Origin: JBJXFK01 sp046155505
Lineage (GTDB): Bacteria > Planctomycetota > Phycisphaerae > UBA1845 > Fen-1342
Reading direction: 5' to 3'
Assembly: GCA_046155505.1 (NCBI GenBank)
Contig: JBJXFK010000142.1
Location: forward strand, 1-5,629
Length of the DNA stretch: 5,629 nucleotides
Under the pieces are notes generated by a model. That model saw only the letters and a list, made by a program, of their open reading frames with translations. It ran no database searches and had not been told where the DNA came from. Below, one piece after another: positions 1 to 5,587 of this stretch. A program made the translations under genes and the position numbers. Numbering within the stretch: the stretch's first letter is position 1; the number at the start of each line of letters is the position of its first letter.

Positions 1-31
1 CGATCTGGCTCATTCGCAGCTTGACGGACAT
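1..31 (-). CDS. rpsP: N-terminal start of a gene, probably ribosomal protein S16 (partial)
   Basis: Only the first ten codons lie in the window; the gene runs off the left edge. Reading from ATG at 31 down to base 2 gives MSVKLRMSQI. The pattern M-x-V-K-[IL]-R-[LM] is the usual N-terminus of ribosomal protein S16 of the 30S subunit, and that is the basis of the call. A GGAG Shine-Dalgarno (42-39) sits 7 nt upstream of the ATG, and a near-consensus promoter lies about 90 bases upstream, so a real start here is well supported. The protein identity rests on very few residues and could be wrong. The gene follows the vWA gene on the same strand but is separated by about 290 bases and has its own promoter, so it is probably transcribed independently. 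Confidence 0.45.
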   Translation of the reverse strand, partial: MSVKLRMSQI

Positions 32-120
32 ATCAACACTCCGATCGTCGCTCTTCAAATCGGCCTGACAATCCGGCGGAGTGACGAGCACCCCGGCCCG
101 GAGAATTTGCCGAGTCGCAT

Positions 121-149
121 ACTATAAATGGTCCCGGCCCGCGTGCCAA
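121..149 (-). promoter_or_regulatory. sigma-70-type promoter for the leftmost gene
   Basis: On the minus strand a -35 box TTGGCA (149-144, one mismatch to TTGACA) is followed by exactly 17 nt and a -10 box TATAGT (126-121, one mismatch to TATAAT). Transcription should begin near 114, giving a leader of roughly 80 nt before the ATG at 31. In such GC-rich DNA a chance match of both boxes at ideal spacing is unlikely, and it points at a gene with a good ribosome site. No operator could be identified. Confidence 0.65.
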
Positions 150-172
150 GCCCTGTCTGGGGCGAATGTTGG

Positions 173-220
173 GGGTTCGGGATTCAGGGTTCAAGGGTTC
201 AAGGGCCCAAGTGTTCAGGG
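173..220. repeat. G-rich heptad/octad tandem repeat (GGGTTCA)n
   Basis: Consecutive units are GGGTTCG (173-179), GGATTCA (180-186), GGGTTCAA (187-194), GGGTTCAA (195-202), GGGCCCAA (203-210) and GTGTTCA (211-217), then a final GGG. The consensus is GGGTTCA with an optional extra A. The array is noncoding and abuts the hairpin at 218-250. The same heptad occurs in inverse orientation at 4221-4236. It resembles the short tandemly repeated heptamers described in cyanobacteria; no function is known to me. Confidence 0.75.
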
Positions 221-250
221 AAGCGTCGCGCGAGGTACGCGCCGCTTCCC
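218..250. other. strong imperfect inverted repeat (13-bp hairpin)
   Basis: GGGAAGCG (218-225) pairs with CGCTTCCC (243-250). After a two-base bulge (TC, 226-227), GCGCG (228-232) pairs with CGCGC (238-242), closing the 5-nt loop AGGTA (233-237). This gives 13 base pairs, mostly GC. It lies about 70 nt downstream of the vWA stop codon, but neither strand has a T-run after the stem, so it does not meet the rule for an intrinsic terminator. It could still mark or protect an mRNA 3' end, or be the core of a repeat element together with the flanking heptads. Confidence 0.7.
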
Positions 251-274
251 AATCCAAAATCCAAAATCCAAAAT
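251..274. repeat. A-rich heptad tandem repeat (AATCCAA)n
   Basis: Three perfect 7-nt units AATCCAA at 251-257, 258-264 and 265-271 are followed by a partial unit (AAT). On the minus strand the array reads as TTGGATT repeats. The composition is strikingly AT-rich against the surrounding GC-rich DNA. It starts immediately after the hairpin at 218-250, so the two heptad arrays flank that hairpin. No open reading frame is supported through it. Confidence 0.75.
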
Positions 275-321
275 TCGTCGCAGAAGGCGGGCACGTTCCT
301 CCGGCTACCGGCTCTACGCCG

Positions 322-2859
322 TCAGCGCATCGCCACGCTCCGTCGCAGCCACCATTCGCCGCACAGCGCCGTCGCCGCCGTCGCCAGCAGGATCCACGCC
401 CAATCGCGCAGCGGCTCGTAAGTCCGCAACCGCTCAATTTTCCGCCGCGGGTCTTTCTCGATCAGCTTCCGCAACGCCGTATCCAGTTGCGAAATCGGTG
501 CATAAAACCCGCCGTGCTCCGCCGTGATCTGCGCTGCGTCGGCCAGCAGGTCGAGGTTCGCGGTCGGAGCGCGAAACTCCAGTTCCACCGCCTGCAACGT
601 CAGCAACGTGCGAGCCGTTAGCCTTGACCGATCCGCCGGCGTCACTGTCGCCCCCCCGCCGCGCGGCTCGACCACAAACTCAAGCTCAAACTCGCCGCCG
701 CGAATCCACGCCGCCGACGCAATCGCACGCGGCAGAATCGCTTCCCATCGCCCGCTCGCGCGCGTCAGCGGCACGTCCCAAGTCGCTTCCCCGCGCGCCG
801 TGGGCAACGACGACGGTGCGCTCGCCGCCGCACTCGTAGCCGTGCTCGTTGCAATCGCCGGCCGCGTGCGCAATGTCATCTTCGCCGAATAGCCCTGCGC
901 CGCGTCGCCTGCCTCGTCGGCGCTCACGCCCGCGCGAACGCGTATCTGTTGTTGTCCGCTCAGTAGCGCCGCGGTCTGATACGTCGCTTGATCGGTCACC
1001 ACCCACGCCGTCGGTCGCCGATTCGCGAGCCACGCCACGATCTGCCGCCACATGCGCCGATGCAATTCGGCTCCTTCGTCCGATCCGAGCGCCCACGGCC
1101 ACGTCGCCTGCCACGCCGTCGCCAGCACGCGCCCGCGCCCGACCTCGTGCGCGACGAGCAGCGGCCGCCCCGCGCCCTCGGCCAGCACCTGCGCCAGCGC
1201 CCGCGGCTTTCCCAGCACCGCCGATTCTGTCAGCGGCGCGAGTCGCTCCCATGCCTTCGCGTCAAGCTCGACCGCGGTCGCCCGAGTCGAAGCTTGAGTC
1301 GCGGTGCCGGGTGTTTGAAGCTGCAAAATCGCGTGCAGTAAGCCGGCCTCGCTCGGTCGGAACACAGCCGGTTCGCTGCGCACCGGCTGCGGCTGACCCA
1401 ATTCGACCGGCGAAATCTCGTTTAGGTCCGTCGCCGCAGTCTGCGGGCTGCTGAAAAACTCCGGCCCGCCCATAAGCATCAGCCCGACCCCGCGATTCTG
1501 CACCGCCCGGGCGATCGCCCGCAACTCCTCGCGCGTCAGTCGCGGCGACCCGACGTTGCCGAGCAGAATCACATCGTGCGTTTCCCAAACAGTCGGGTCG
1601 GCACCTTTTTCGCTGCTCCGCAAGATCTGCGTCACGTCGTAGCGTGCGTCGGCCTCCAGCGCTCGGCGAATGAACGCCGATTCGCTTCGCGGCTGCGGCT
1701 CGACGATCGCGATGCGAATCGCCTCGTCACGCACGTCGACAATCGCCGCCCGTTCGAACGACGCGCCGCCGCGCTCGCTCGGCAACGTGATTTTGGTGGT
1801 CACGCGCCGCAAGCCGGCCCCTGGCGGCGTCGTGTCAAACTCGGTTCGCAGTCGCGCCGGCGACTCATTCAGCCGCACGCTGCGCCCCTCGCTTGGCAGG
1901 TCGTCCCATTGCAACTCCACCCGCACGCTGAGCTGATTGCAGCCCATCACGCGGGCGACGACCGGCACGCGCAGCCGATCACGCGTGCCGATGCGCGCTG
2001 GAATGCTGAGCGGCTCGATTACCACGCCCGCCGCCTCCGCCGCGGTCGCCCCGATGCCGACCGCGACCAGCCCGATGCGCTGCGCCGCGAGCTCCTCGGC
2101 CGCTTGTCGCACGATGAGCGGATCGGCGGTGTTTTCGGCGCCGTCGCTGAGCGCGAGGATCATCGCCGGTGCTTCGCCGCGCGCGTTGCGCGCCGCCGAC
2201 GCGCGACGCAGCGCCGCGCCGACGGCCGTCACCGCATCCGTCGCGTCGATTTTCCAGACATTCGCGAACGCGACTTCCTGGCCGAACGTGAGCGGCTGAA
2301 TGTCGTAATACTCGGCCAGCTTGGCGATCGCGGGCCGCGCGCCTTGGATTGCCGCATTGGCGATGTCGCGCCGCGTCGGTGCCGCCGTCGGGTCACCCGG
2401 CGCACTCGCCAGCGGATCGCGAATGCTCATCGACTGCGACTGATCGAGCAACACCGCCATGCGCGGCTTCTCGAGTTCGACGTCAATCCACTGCCACACC
2501 GGCGCGGCGACAAGCAGCAAGAGGCACAGCAGCGAAACGCTCCGCAGCACGATGCAGTACGTCGCGACGTCGTCTGACACGCTGCTCGGGCGCGAGCGAT
2601 ACAGTTCTTTCACGAGTGCGATGCCCGCAATCCACGCCGCCGCCATCAAGAGCAGATTGGCCAGCGCGCTGCCCGCGACCGCGATCAGCGACGCAAGCAG
2701 CAGCACGACGCCTACGCCGCCCGCCGCCGCGAATTTGCGTTGCGGCGTCGTCATCGCAAGCGGACTGCGCGCGAGGCGCAGCATCGCCAGCGCCCCCGCC
2801 GCGGCGGCAAGCGCGGCGACAACAAGCAACGGCTGCGTGATCAAGAACCAGTTGGGCAA
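322..2859 (-). CDS. membrane-anchored von Willebrand A protein with glutamine-amidotransferase-like domain
   Basis: This is an 845-residue membrane protein. Hydrophobic segments lie near residues 7-29, 47-80 (one or two helices) and 104-124, with a last helix at 819-835, so the bulk (about 125-818) should lie on one face of the membrane, probably outside the cytoplasm. Residues 133-275 form a vWA domain: the MIDAS motif is intact as DQSQS (139-143), with T211 and LSDG (237-240) supplying the other metal-site positions. Residues 380-480 (HDVILLGNV, then LMLMGGPEFFS) look like the class-I glutamine-amidotransferase-like fold often fused to vWA domains in planctomycetes. No cysteine sits at the nucleophile position, so it is probably not catalytic. 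A low-complexity Ala/Ser/Thr linker spans about 668-688. The start is TTG at 2859, chosen because it opens the first membrane helix and a stop lies upstream in frame; GAGG stands 11 nt before it. Relatives often sit beside MoxR ATPase and DUF58 genes, which are absent here. Substrate and role are unknown. Confidence 0.85.
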   Translation of the reverse strand: MPNWFLITQPLLVVAALAAAAGALAMLRLARSPLAMTTPQRKFAAAGGVGVVLLLASLIAVAGSALANLLLMAAAWIAGIALVKELYRSRPSSVSDDVATYCIVLRSVSLLCLLLLVAAPVWQWIDVELEKPRMAVLLDQSQSMSIRDPLASAPGDPTAAPTRRDIANAAIQGARPAIAKLAEYYDIQPLTFGQEVAFANVWKIDATDAVTAVGAALRRASAARNARGEAPAMILALSDGAENTADPLIVRQAAEELAAQRIGLVAVGIGATAAEAAGVVIEPLSIPARIGTRDRLRVPVVARVMGCNQLSVRVELQWDDLPSEGRSVRLNESPARLRTEFDTTPPGAGLRRVTTKITLPSERGGASFERAAIVDVRDEAIRIAIVEPQPRSESAFIRRALEADARYDVTQILRSSEKGADPTVWETHDVILLGNVGSPRLTREELRAIARAVQNRGVGLMLMGGPEFFSSPQTAATDLNEISPVELGQPQPVRSEPAVFRPSEAGLLHAILQLQTPGTATQASTRATAVELDAKAWERLAPLTESAVLGKPRALAQVLAEGAGRPLLVAHEVGRGRVLATAWQATWPWALGSDEGAELHRRMWRQIVAWLANRRPTAWVVTDQATYQTAALLSGQQQIRVRAGVSADEAGDAAQGYSAKMTLRTRPAIATSTATSAAASAPSSLPTARGEATWDVPLTRASGRWEAILPRAIASAAWIRGGEFELEFVVEPRGGGATVTPADRSRLTARTLLTLQAVELEFRAPTANLDLLADAAQITAEHGGFYAPISQLDTALRKLIEKDPRRKIERLRTYEPLRDWAWILLATAATALCGEWWLRRSVAMR

Positions 2860-2899
2860 GTGTGCAACGACCTCGTCACAAAACCCGATCGGCCGGGTG

Positions 2900-2931
2900 G
2901 CATGCTCTGGCTGTACTCAGTCTGAGCATGC
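2900..2931. repeat. inverted repeat upstream of the vWA gene
   Basis: GCATGCTC (2900-2907) is repeated in perfect inverse as GAGCATGC (2924-2931) around a 16-nt spacer. The spacer region also contains an overlapping palindrome CTCAG-T-CTGAG (2916-2926). Nearby are two similar words, GGGTGGCATGC (2895-2905 region) and GGGTGCCATGC (2942-2952 region), suggesting a small repeat element. The position, about 40-70 bases before the TTG start of the vWA gene, would also suit an operator or leader structure. No promoter boxes could be recognised here. Confidence 0.5.
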
Positions 2932-2992
2932 GCGTCAGTCCGGGTGCCATGCCGACGAGCGGTACTCCGCCGTCGGCACGCGCGAGAAGCCA

Positions 2993-3036
2993 ATCCGAAC
3001 GCGCGCTCCCCGCGAACGGCAGACTATCCGAACGCG
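2993..3036. repeat. 11-nt direct repeat pair
   Basis: ATCCGAACGCG occurs at 2993-3003 and again at 3026-3036, spaced 33 bases start to start. It lies in noncoding sequence between the vWA gene and ispE, just before the 20-nt tandem units. It may be a degenerate part of the same repeat cluster or a chance pair in GC-rich DNA. Confidence 0.45.
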
Positions 3037-3060
3037 ACGCGCAAGCGAGTGCCCCGAGCG

Positions 3061-3120
3061 CCAGCGAGCGTGATCGCGCTGGAGCGAGCGTGATCGCGCG
3101 AGAGCGAGCGTGAGCGCGAG
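3061..3120. repeat. three tandem 20-nt GC-rich units
   Basis: Three units of exactly 20 nt (3061-3080, 3081-3100, 3101-3120) share the core AGCGAGCGTGATCGCG; the third has AGCGAGCGTGAGCGCG. The preceding 3041-3060 looks like a decayed fourth copy. The units are contiguous with no spacers, so this is a minisatellite-type array and not CRISPR. It is noncoding, between ispE and the vWA gene. Confidence 0.7.
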
Positions 3121-3128
3121 TTTGTGCT

Positions 3129-3175
3129 ATGGGCTTCCAGCCCGTTCTGATGTCCTGCGGGCGTCCTCGCCCGCA
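3129..3175. repeat. paired GC hairpins, REP-like
   Basis: Two compact hairpins lie 10 nt apart. The first is GGGCT-TCC-AGCCC (3131-3143), extendable by an outer T/G wobble and an A-T pair to 3129-3145. The second is TGCGGGCG-TCCT-CGCCCGCA (3156-3175), a perfect 8-bp stem with a 4-nt loop. Both share a GGGC...TCC...GCCC design, as if related. No T-run follows either on the minus strand, and ispE already has a proper terminator upstream of them, so they are better read as a short interspersed palindromic element. Confidence 0.55.
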
Positions 3176-3195
3176 TCCGTGCTCGCGAATCACCC

Positions 3196-3217
3196 AAAAA
3201 CCGCGGTGGGCCGCGGT
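3196..3217 (-). terminator. intrinsic terminator of ispE
   Basis: On the minus strand, 11 nt after the ispE stop, ACCGCGG (3217-3211) and CCGCGGT (3206-3200) form a 7-bp stem around the loop CCCA, followed directly by TTTT (3199-3196). This is the standard form of a Rho-independent terminator. It should separate ispE from the vWA gene downstream. Confidence 0.8.
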
Positions 3218-3228
3218 GCTCCACGCGT

Positions 3229-4116
3229 TCAGTGTACCGGCTGAATCACCACCGCATCGCTGCCAAGCCGCTTTGCCGCGTCGGCGAACCCATCCAGCTC
3301 GCGCCGATCGTAATACTTCCCAAACAAACAAAAAAACGCCGCCCCCGAGCCGGTCATGCGAAACTCGCGCCCGGTCACCTCGCGAAGCCGCGTTGCAAAG
3401 TCGCGCAGCTCCGGCGTCGCCCCAAACGCCGCCGCCTCCAAATCGTTGAACGTCGCCGACATCAATTCTTCGCCCAGCAGTTGCCGCGGCCCCTCCGGAA
3501 ATGACGCATTCGCGCGGGACAGCCGGGCGATCAATTCATCCGCCGACTCGCGTTTCGGCGGCGGCGACAGCGCGTCAAACTGCCGATAGACGGCCGCCGT
3601 CGCACTGTGAATGGGCGGCATGACCAGCACCGCCGACGCGACCAGCGAAACGGCGAGCGGTTGAACGATTTCGCCACGCCCGCGCATCGTGCAGAGCGGG
3701 CCGTGAAAGAACAGCGGCACATCCGAGCCGATCGTCGCCGCGATCGTTGCCAGCTCGTCGCGCTTCAGCGACAGCTTCCACACGTCACGCAACAGCATCA
3801 TCGTGGTGGCCGCGTTTGACGATCCGCCGCCCAGTCCCGCGCCGGCGGGAATCCGCTTTGTCAGTCGAATCGTCGCGCCGGCGGATATGTTGGACTGCGC
3901 GCGTAGTGCGTTTGCGGCTTTCGCCGCGAGATTCGTGTCGTCAGTTGGCACGCCGGGCGTGTCGCACTCGATGACAATTCGCCCATCGTTTCGCGGCGAA
4001 ACGTGTACGTCATCGCCAAAGTCGAGCAGTGCGACGATCGATTCAAGTTCGTGATAGCCGTCCGCCTGCCGTGGGCCGACGGCGAGCGTGAGGTTGATTT
4101 TTGCAGGCGATCGCAC
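3229..4116 (-). CDS. ispE: 4-diphosphocytidyl-2-C-methyl-D-erythritol kinase
   Basis: IspE is the cytosolic GHMP kinase that phosphorylates CDP-methylerythritol with ATP, the fourth step of the MEP route to IPP and DMAPP. All family marks are visible (numbering from the GTG at 4116, 295 residues): PAKINL at 4-9 with K6, DGYHEL at 19-24, the glycine-rich ATP loop PAGAGLGGGSSNAA at 90-103, GSDVP at 130-134 with catalytic D132, NDLE at 224-227 and MTGSGAAFF at 254-262. The length is normal for the family (E. coli about 283). I chose GTG at 4116 because GGAG (4129-4126) lies 9 nt before it and PAKINL then begins at residue 4, as usual. An in-frame ATG at 4158 (309 residues) and TTG at 4176 (315 residues) are alternatives, but both lie inside the REPIN-like element. 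The gene is probably monocistronic, with its own terminator and divergent from the NamZ-like gene. The function is secure; the start is not. Confidence 0.93.
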   Translation of the reverse strand: MRSPAKINLTLAVGPRQADGYHELESIVALLDFGDDVHVSPRNDGRIVIECDTPGVPTDDTNLAAKAANALRAQSNISAGATIRLTKRIPAGAGLGGGSSNAATTMMLLRDVWKLSLKRDELATIAATIGSDVPLFFHGPLCTMRGRGEIVQPLAVSLVASAVLVMPPIHSATAAVYRQFDALSPPPKRESADELIARLSRANASFPEGPRQLLGEELMSATFNDLEAAAFGATPELRDFATRLREVTGREFRMTGSGAAFFCLFGKYYDRRELDGFADAAKRLGSDAVVIQPVH

Positions 4117-4125
4117 GAGCAGTCG

Positions 4126-4129
4126 CTCC
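4126..4129 (-). promoter_or_regulatory. Shine-Dalgarno supporting the GTG start of ispE
   Basis: GGAG on the minus strand, 9 nt before GTG at 4116, lies between the end of the REPIN-like element (4136) and the coding region. The rival ATG at 4158 has only a weak purine stretch (GAGA, about 10 nt upstream), and the ATG borders the base of a 7-bp hairpin. Confidence 0.5.
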
Positions 4130-4135
4130 GAGTCC

Positions 4136-4207
4136 GTAGAGTGGGCAATGCCCACCATTCGGTTCGTTCTCAACAACGCAAAAAATGGTGGGCGGTGCCC
4201 ACCCTAC
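4136..4207. repeat. REPIN-like element (two inverted REP arms, GTAG ends)
   Basis: Two 24-nt arms in inverse orientation, 4136-4159 and 4184-4207, match at 21 of 24 positions and are separated by a 24-nt spacer. Each arm, read inward, begins GTAG, carries its own GTGGGC...GCCCAC hairpin (4141-4155 with stem GTGGGCA/TGCCCAC; 4187-4203 with stem GGTGGGC/GCCCACC) and ends CCACCATT. GTAG at the outer ends followed by a GC palindrome is the signature of REP sequences mobilised by RAYT (REP-associated Y1 transposase) enzymes, and a head-to-head pair is a REPIN. No transposase is in the window, so it is a non-autonomous copy. The left arm contains the ATG at 4158 in frame with ispE. Confidence 0.8.
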
Positions 4208-4220
4208 GCGGCTCTCCAAG

Positions 4221-4236
4221 CTGAACCCTGAACCCT
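4221..4236. repeat. two copies of the G-rich heptad, inverse orientation
   Basis: CTGAACCCTGAACCCT here is the reverse complement of AGGGTTCAGGGTTCAG, two units of the GGGTTCA heptad seen at 173-220. It lies between the REPIN-like element and the NamZ-like gene, 59 bases before that gene's start codon. Confidence 0.6.
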
Positions 4237-4294
4237 CGTCCACGCCGCCGATCGCCGCTACATTTCAGCGCATCTTCAACGCAAGGACTCACCC

Positions 4295-5587
4295 ATGCAA
4301 ACCCGCGTCGCCGTTGTCGCGCTTCTGTCCGTCGCACTCACCGTTATCGCCGCCGCTGAGCCGCCGCGCGTGAAACTCGGTATCGACGTGCTCATCGACT
4401 CCGACTTCGCCGCGCTCAAAGGCAAGAAAGTCGGCCTGATCACCAATCCCACAGGCCTCACCCGCGAGCTGCGCCCCACCATCGACGTGCTCCACAAAGC
4501 CCCCGGCGTGCAGCTCATCACGCTCTTCGGCCCCGAGCACGGCGTGCGCGGCGAGGCCGTCGCCGGCGCGAAGGTCGACGACGCCCGCGACGCCATCACC
4601 GGCTTGCCGGCGTATTCGCTCTACGGCAAGACGCGTAAGGCCACGCCCGAGATGCTCACCGGCCTCGACGCCGTCGTCTTTGACGTGCAGGACGTCGGTG
4701 CCCGCTCGTACACCTACATCAGCTCGATGGCCCTGGCGATGGAAACCTGCGCCGAGAACGGCGTCGAGTTCATCATCCTCGACCGGCCCAACCCGATCGG
4801 CGGCAACCGCGTCGAAGGCCGCGTGCTGGATCCCAAATTCACCTCGTTCGTCGGCCAATTGCCGATCCCCTATTGCCACGGCATGACCGTCGGCGAACTC
4901 GCACAAATGATCAACGGCGAAGGCTGGCTCGGCGAACTCACGCCGCAGCGCGGCGACCTCGACGCGGCAACGGACCGTTCGGCCGCACCGAAAAAATCGC
5001 TGAAGTGCAAACTTACCGTCATCCTCATGCAGGGCTACACGCGCGACATGATCTGGAGCGAGACCGGCCTGCGCTGGGTGCCCACGTCGCCGCATATCCC
5101 GCGGCCCGAGTCGGCGTTTTTCTACTCGATCACCGGCATCGTCGGTGAGCTGGAAGTGCTCAACGTCGGCGTCGGCTACACGCTGCCTTTCGAACTCGTC
5201 GGCCACCCGCAACTCGACCCGCTCGCCCTCGCCGCCGAACTAAGCGGCCGCAACCTGCCCGGCCTGCAGTTCCGACCGATCTACTACCAGCCGTTCTATT
5301 CGCATCACACCAAAAAGACCTGCGGCGGCGTGCAGATTCTGCTGACCGACGCCAAAGCTGCCGACCTTACCGCGACCGGGCTGCATATCACCGACGCGGT
5401 GCGAAAGCTGAATCCAGAGATCGCGTTCTTCGAAAGCAAACGCAACTCGATGTACGACAAGGTTTGCGGCACGGATCAGATTCGAAAGATGTTCGAGCAG
5501 CGCAAGCCAATCGCCGAGATCGTCGCGGCCTGGCGCGCTACGACGGACGAATTCCGCAAGCAGCGGGCAAAATACCTGCTGTACTAA
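4295..5587 (+). CDS. DUF1343 / NamZ-like exo-beta-N-acetylmuramidase (GH171), exported
   Basis: The protein belongs to the DUF1343 family, whose characterised Bacillus subtilis member NamZ (YbbC) removes MurNAc from the non-reducing ends of peptidoglycan fragments (glycoside hydrolase family 171). Visible family motifs are KVGLITNPTG (45-54), FGPEHGVRG (78-86, with a conserved glutamate E81 that may be catalytic), FDVQDVGARSYTYISSM (129-145), LDRPNPIGGNRVEG (162-175), WVPTSPHIPRPES (261-273), VGVGYTLPFE (291-300), CGGVQI (343-348), CGTDQIR (391-397) and the C-terminal YLLY. A Sec signal peptide (R4, hydrophobic 5-20, likely cleavage after A21 before EPP) sends it out of the cytoplasm. The 430-residue length is full for the family, with a polar insert near 214-236. 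The start is fixed by AAGGA (4283-4287) 7 nt before ATG. It stands alone with no amidase, NagZ or MurNAc kinase gene beside it. Family membership is certain; the enzymatic activity is inferred from homologues. Confidence 0.92.
   Translation: MQTRVAVVALLSVALTVIAAAEPPRVKLGIDVLIDSDFAALKGKKVGLITNPTGLTRELRPTIDVLHKAPGVQLITLFGPEHGVRGEAVAGAKVDDARDAITGLPAYSLYGKTRKATPEMLTGLDAVVFDVQDVGARSYTYISSMALAMETCAENGVEFIILDRPNPIGGNRVEGRVLDPKFTSFVGQLPIPYCHGMTVGELAQMINGEGWLGELTPQRGDLDAATDRSAAPKKSLKCKLTVILMQGYTRDMIWSETGLRWVPTSPHIPRPESAFFYSITGIVGELEVLNVGVGYTLPFELVGHPQLDPLALAAELSGRNLPGLQFRPIYYQPFYSHHTKKTCGGVQILLTDAKAADLTATGLHITDAVRKLNPEIAFFESKRNSMYDKVCGTDQIRKMFEQRKPIAEIVAAWRATTDEFRKQRAKYLLY

Noticed and set aside
218..250. 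hairpin as intrinsic terminator of the vWA gene
   Set aside because: The stem is strong, but neither strand has a T-run immediately after it; the A/T-rich heptads lie before the stem on the vWA strand.
33..621. several overlapping open frames on both strands across the left intergenic region
   Set aside because: They run through tandem heptads and a hairpin, have biased compositions, lack ribosome sites, and partly overlap the 3' end of the vWA gene.
1576..2577. 333-residue open frame on the plus strand
   Set aside because: It is antisense to the well-supported vWA gene, very rich in Arg, His and Ala with no recognisable domain, as expected for a shadow frame in GC-rich DNA.
3061..3120. possible CRISPR array
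   Set aside because: The 20-nt units are directly contiguous with no unique spacers, and there are no cas genes.
2862..3331. small open frames in the gap between ispE and the vWA gene
   Set aside because: They are built from the tandem and palindromic repeats, have no ribosome sites or recognisable motifs, and some overlap the ispE terminator.
4117..4176. TTG at 4176 as the start of ispE
   Set aside because: It lies in the spacer of the REPIN-like element, has no clear Shine-Dalgarno, and adds 20 residues before the conserved motif that IspE proteins normally place close to the N-terminus.
4237..4294. promoter for the NamZ-like gene (TACATT at 4259-4264 as -10)
   Set aside because: The -10 match is moderate, but no acceptable -35 box lies 16-18 nt upstream, so I do not annotate it.
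4289..5212. 307-residue open frame on the minus strand
   Set aside because: It lies opposite the NamZ-like gene, whose motifs are unmistakable; the antisense product has no family features.
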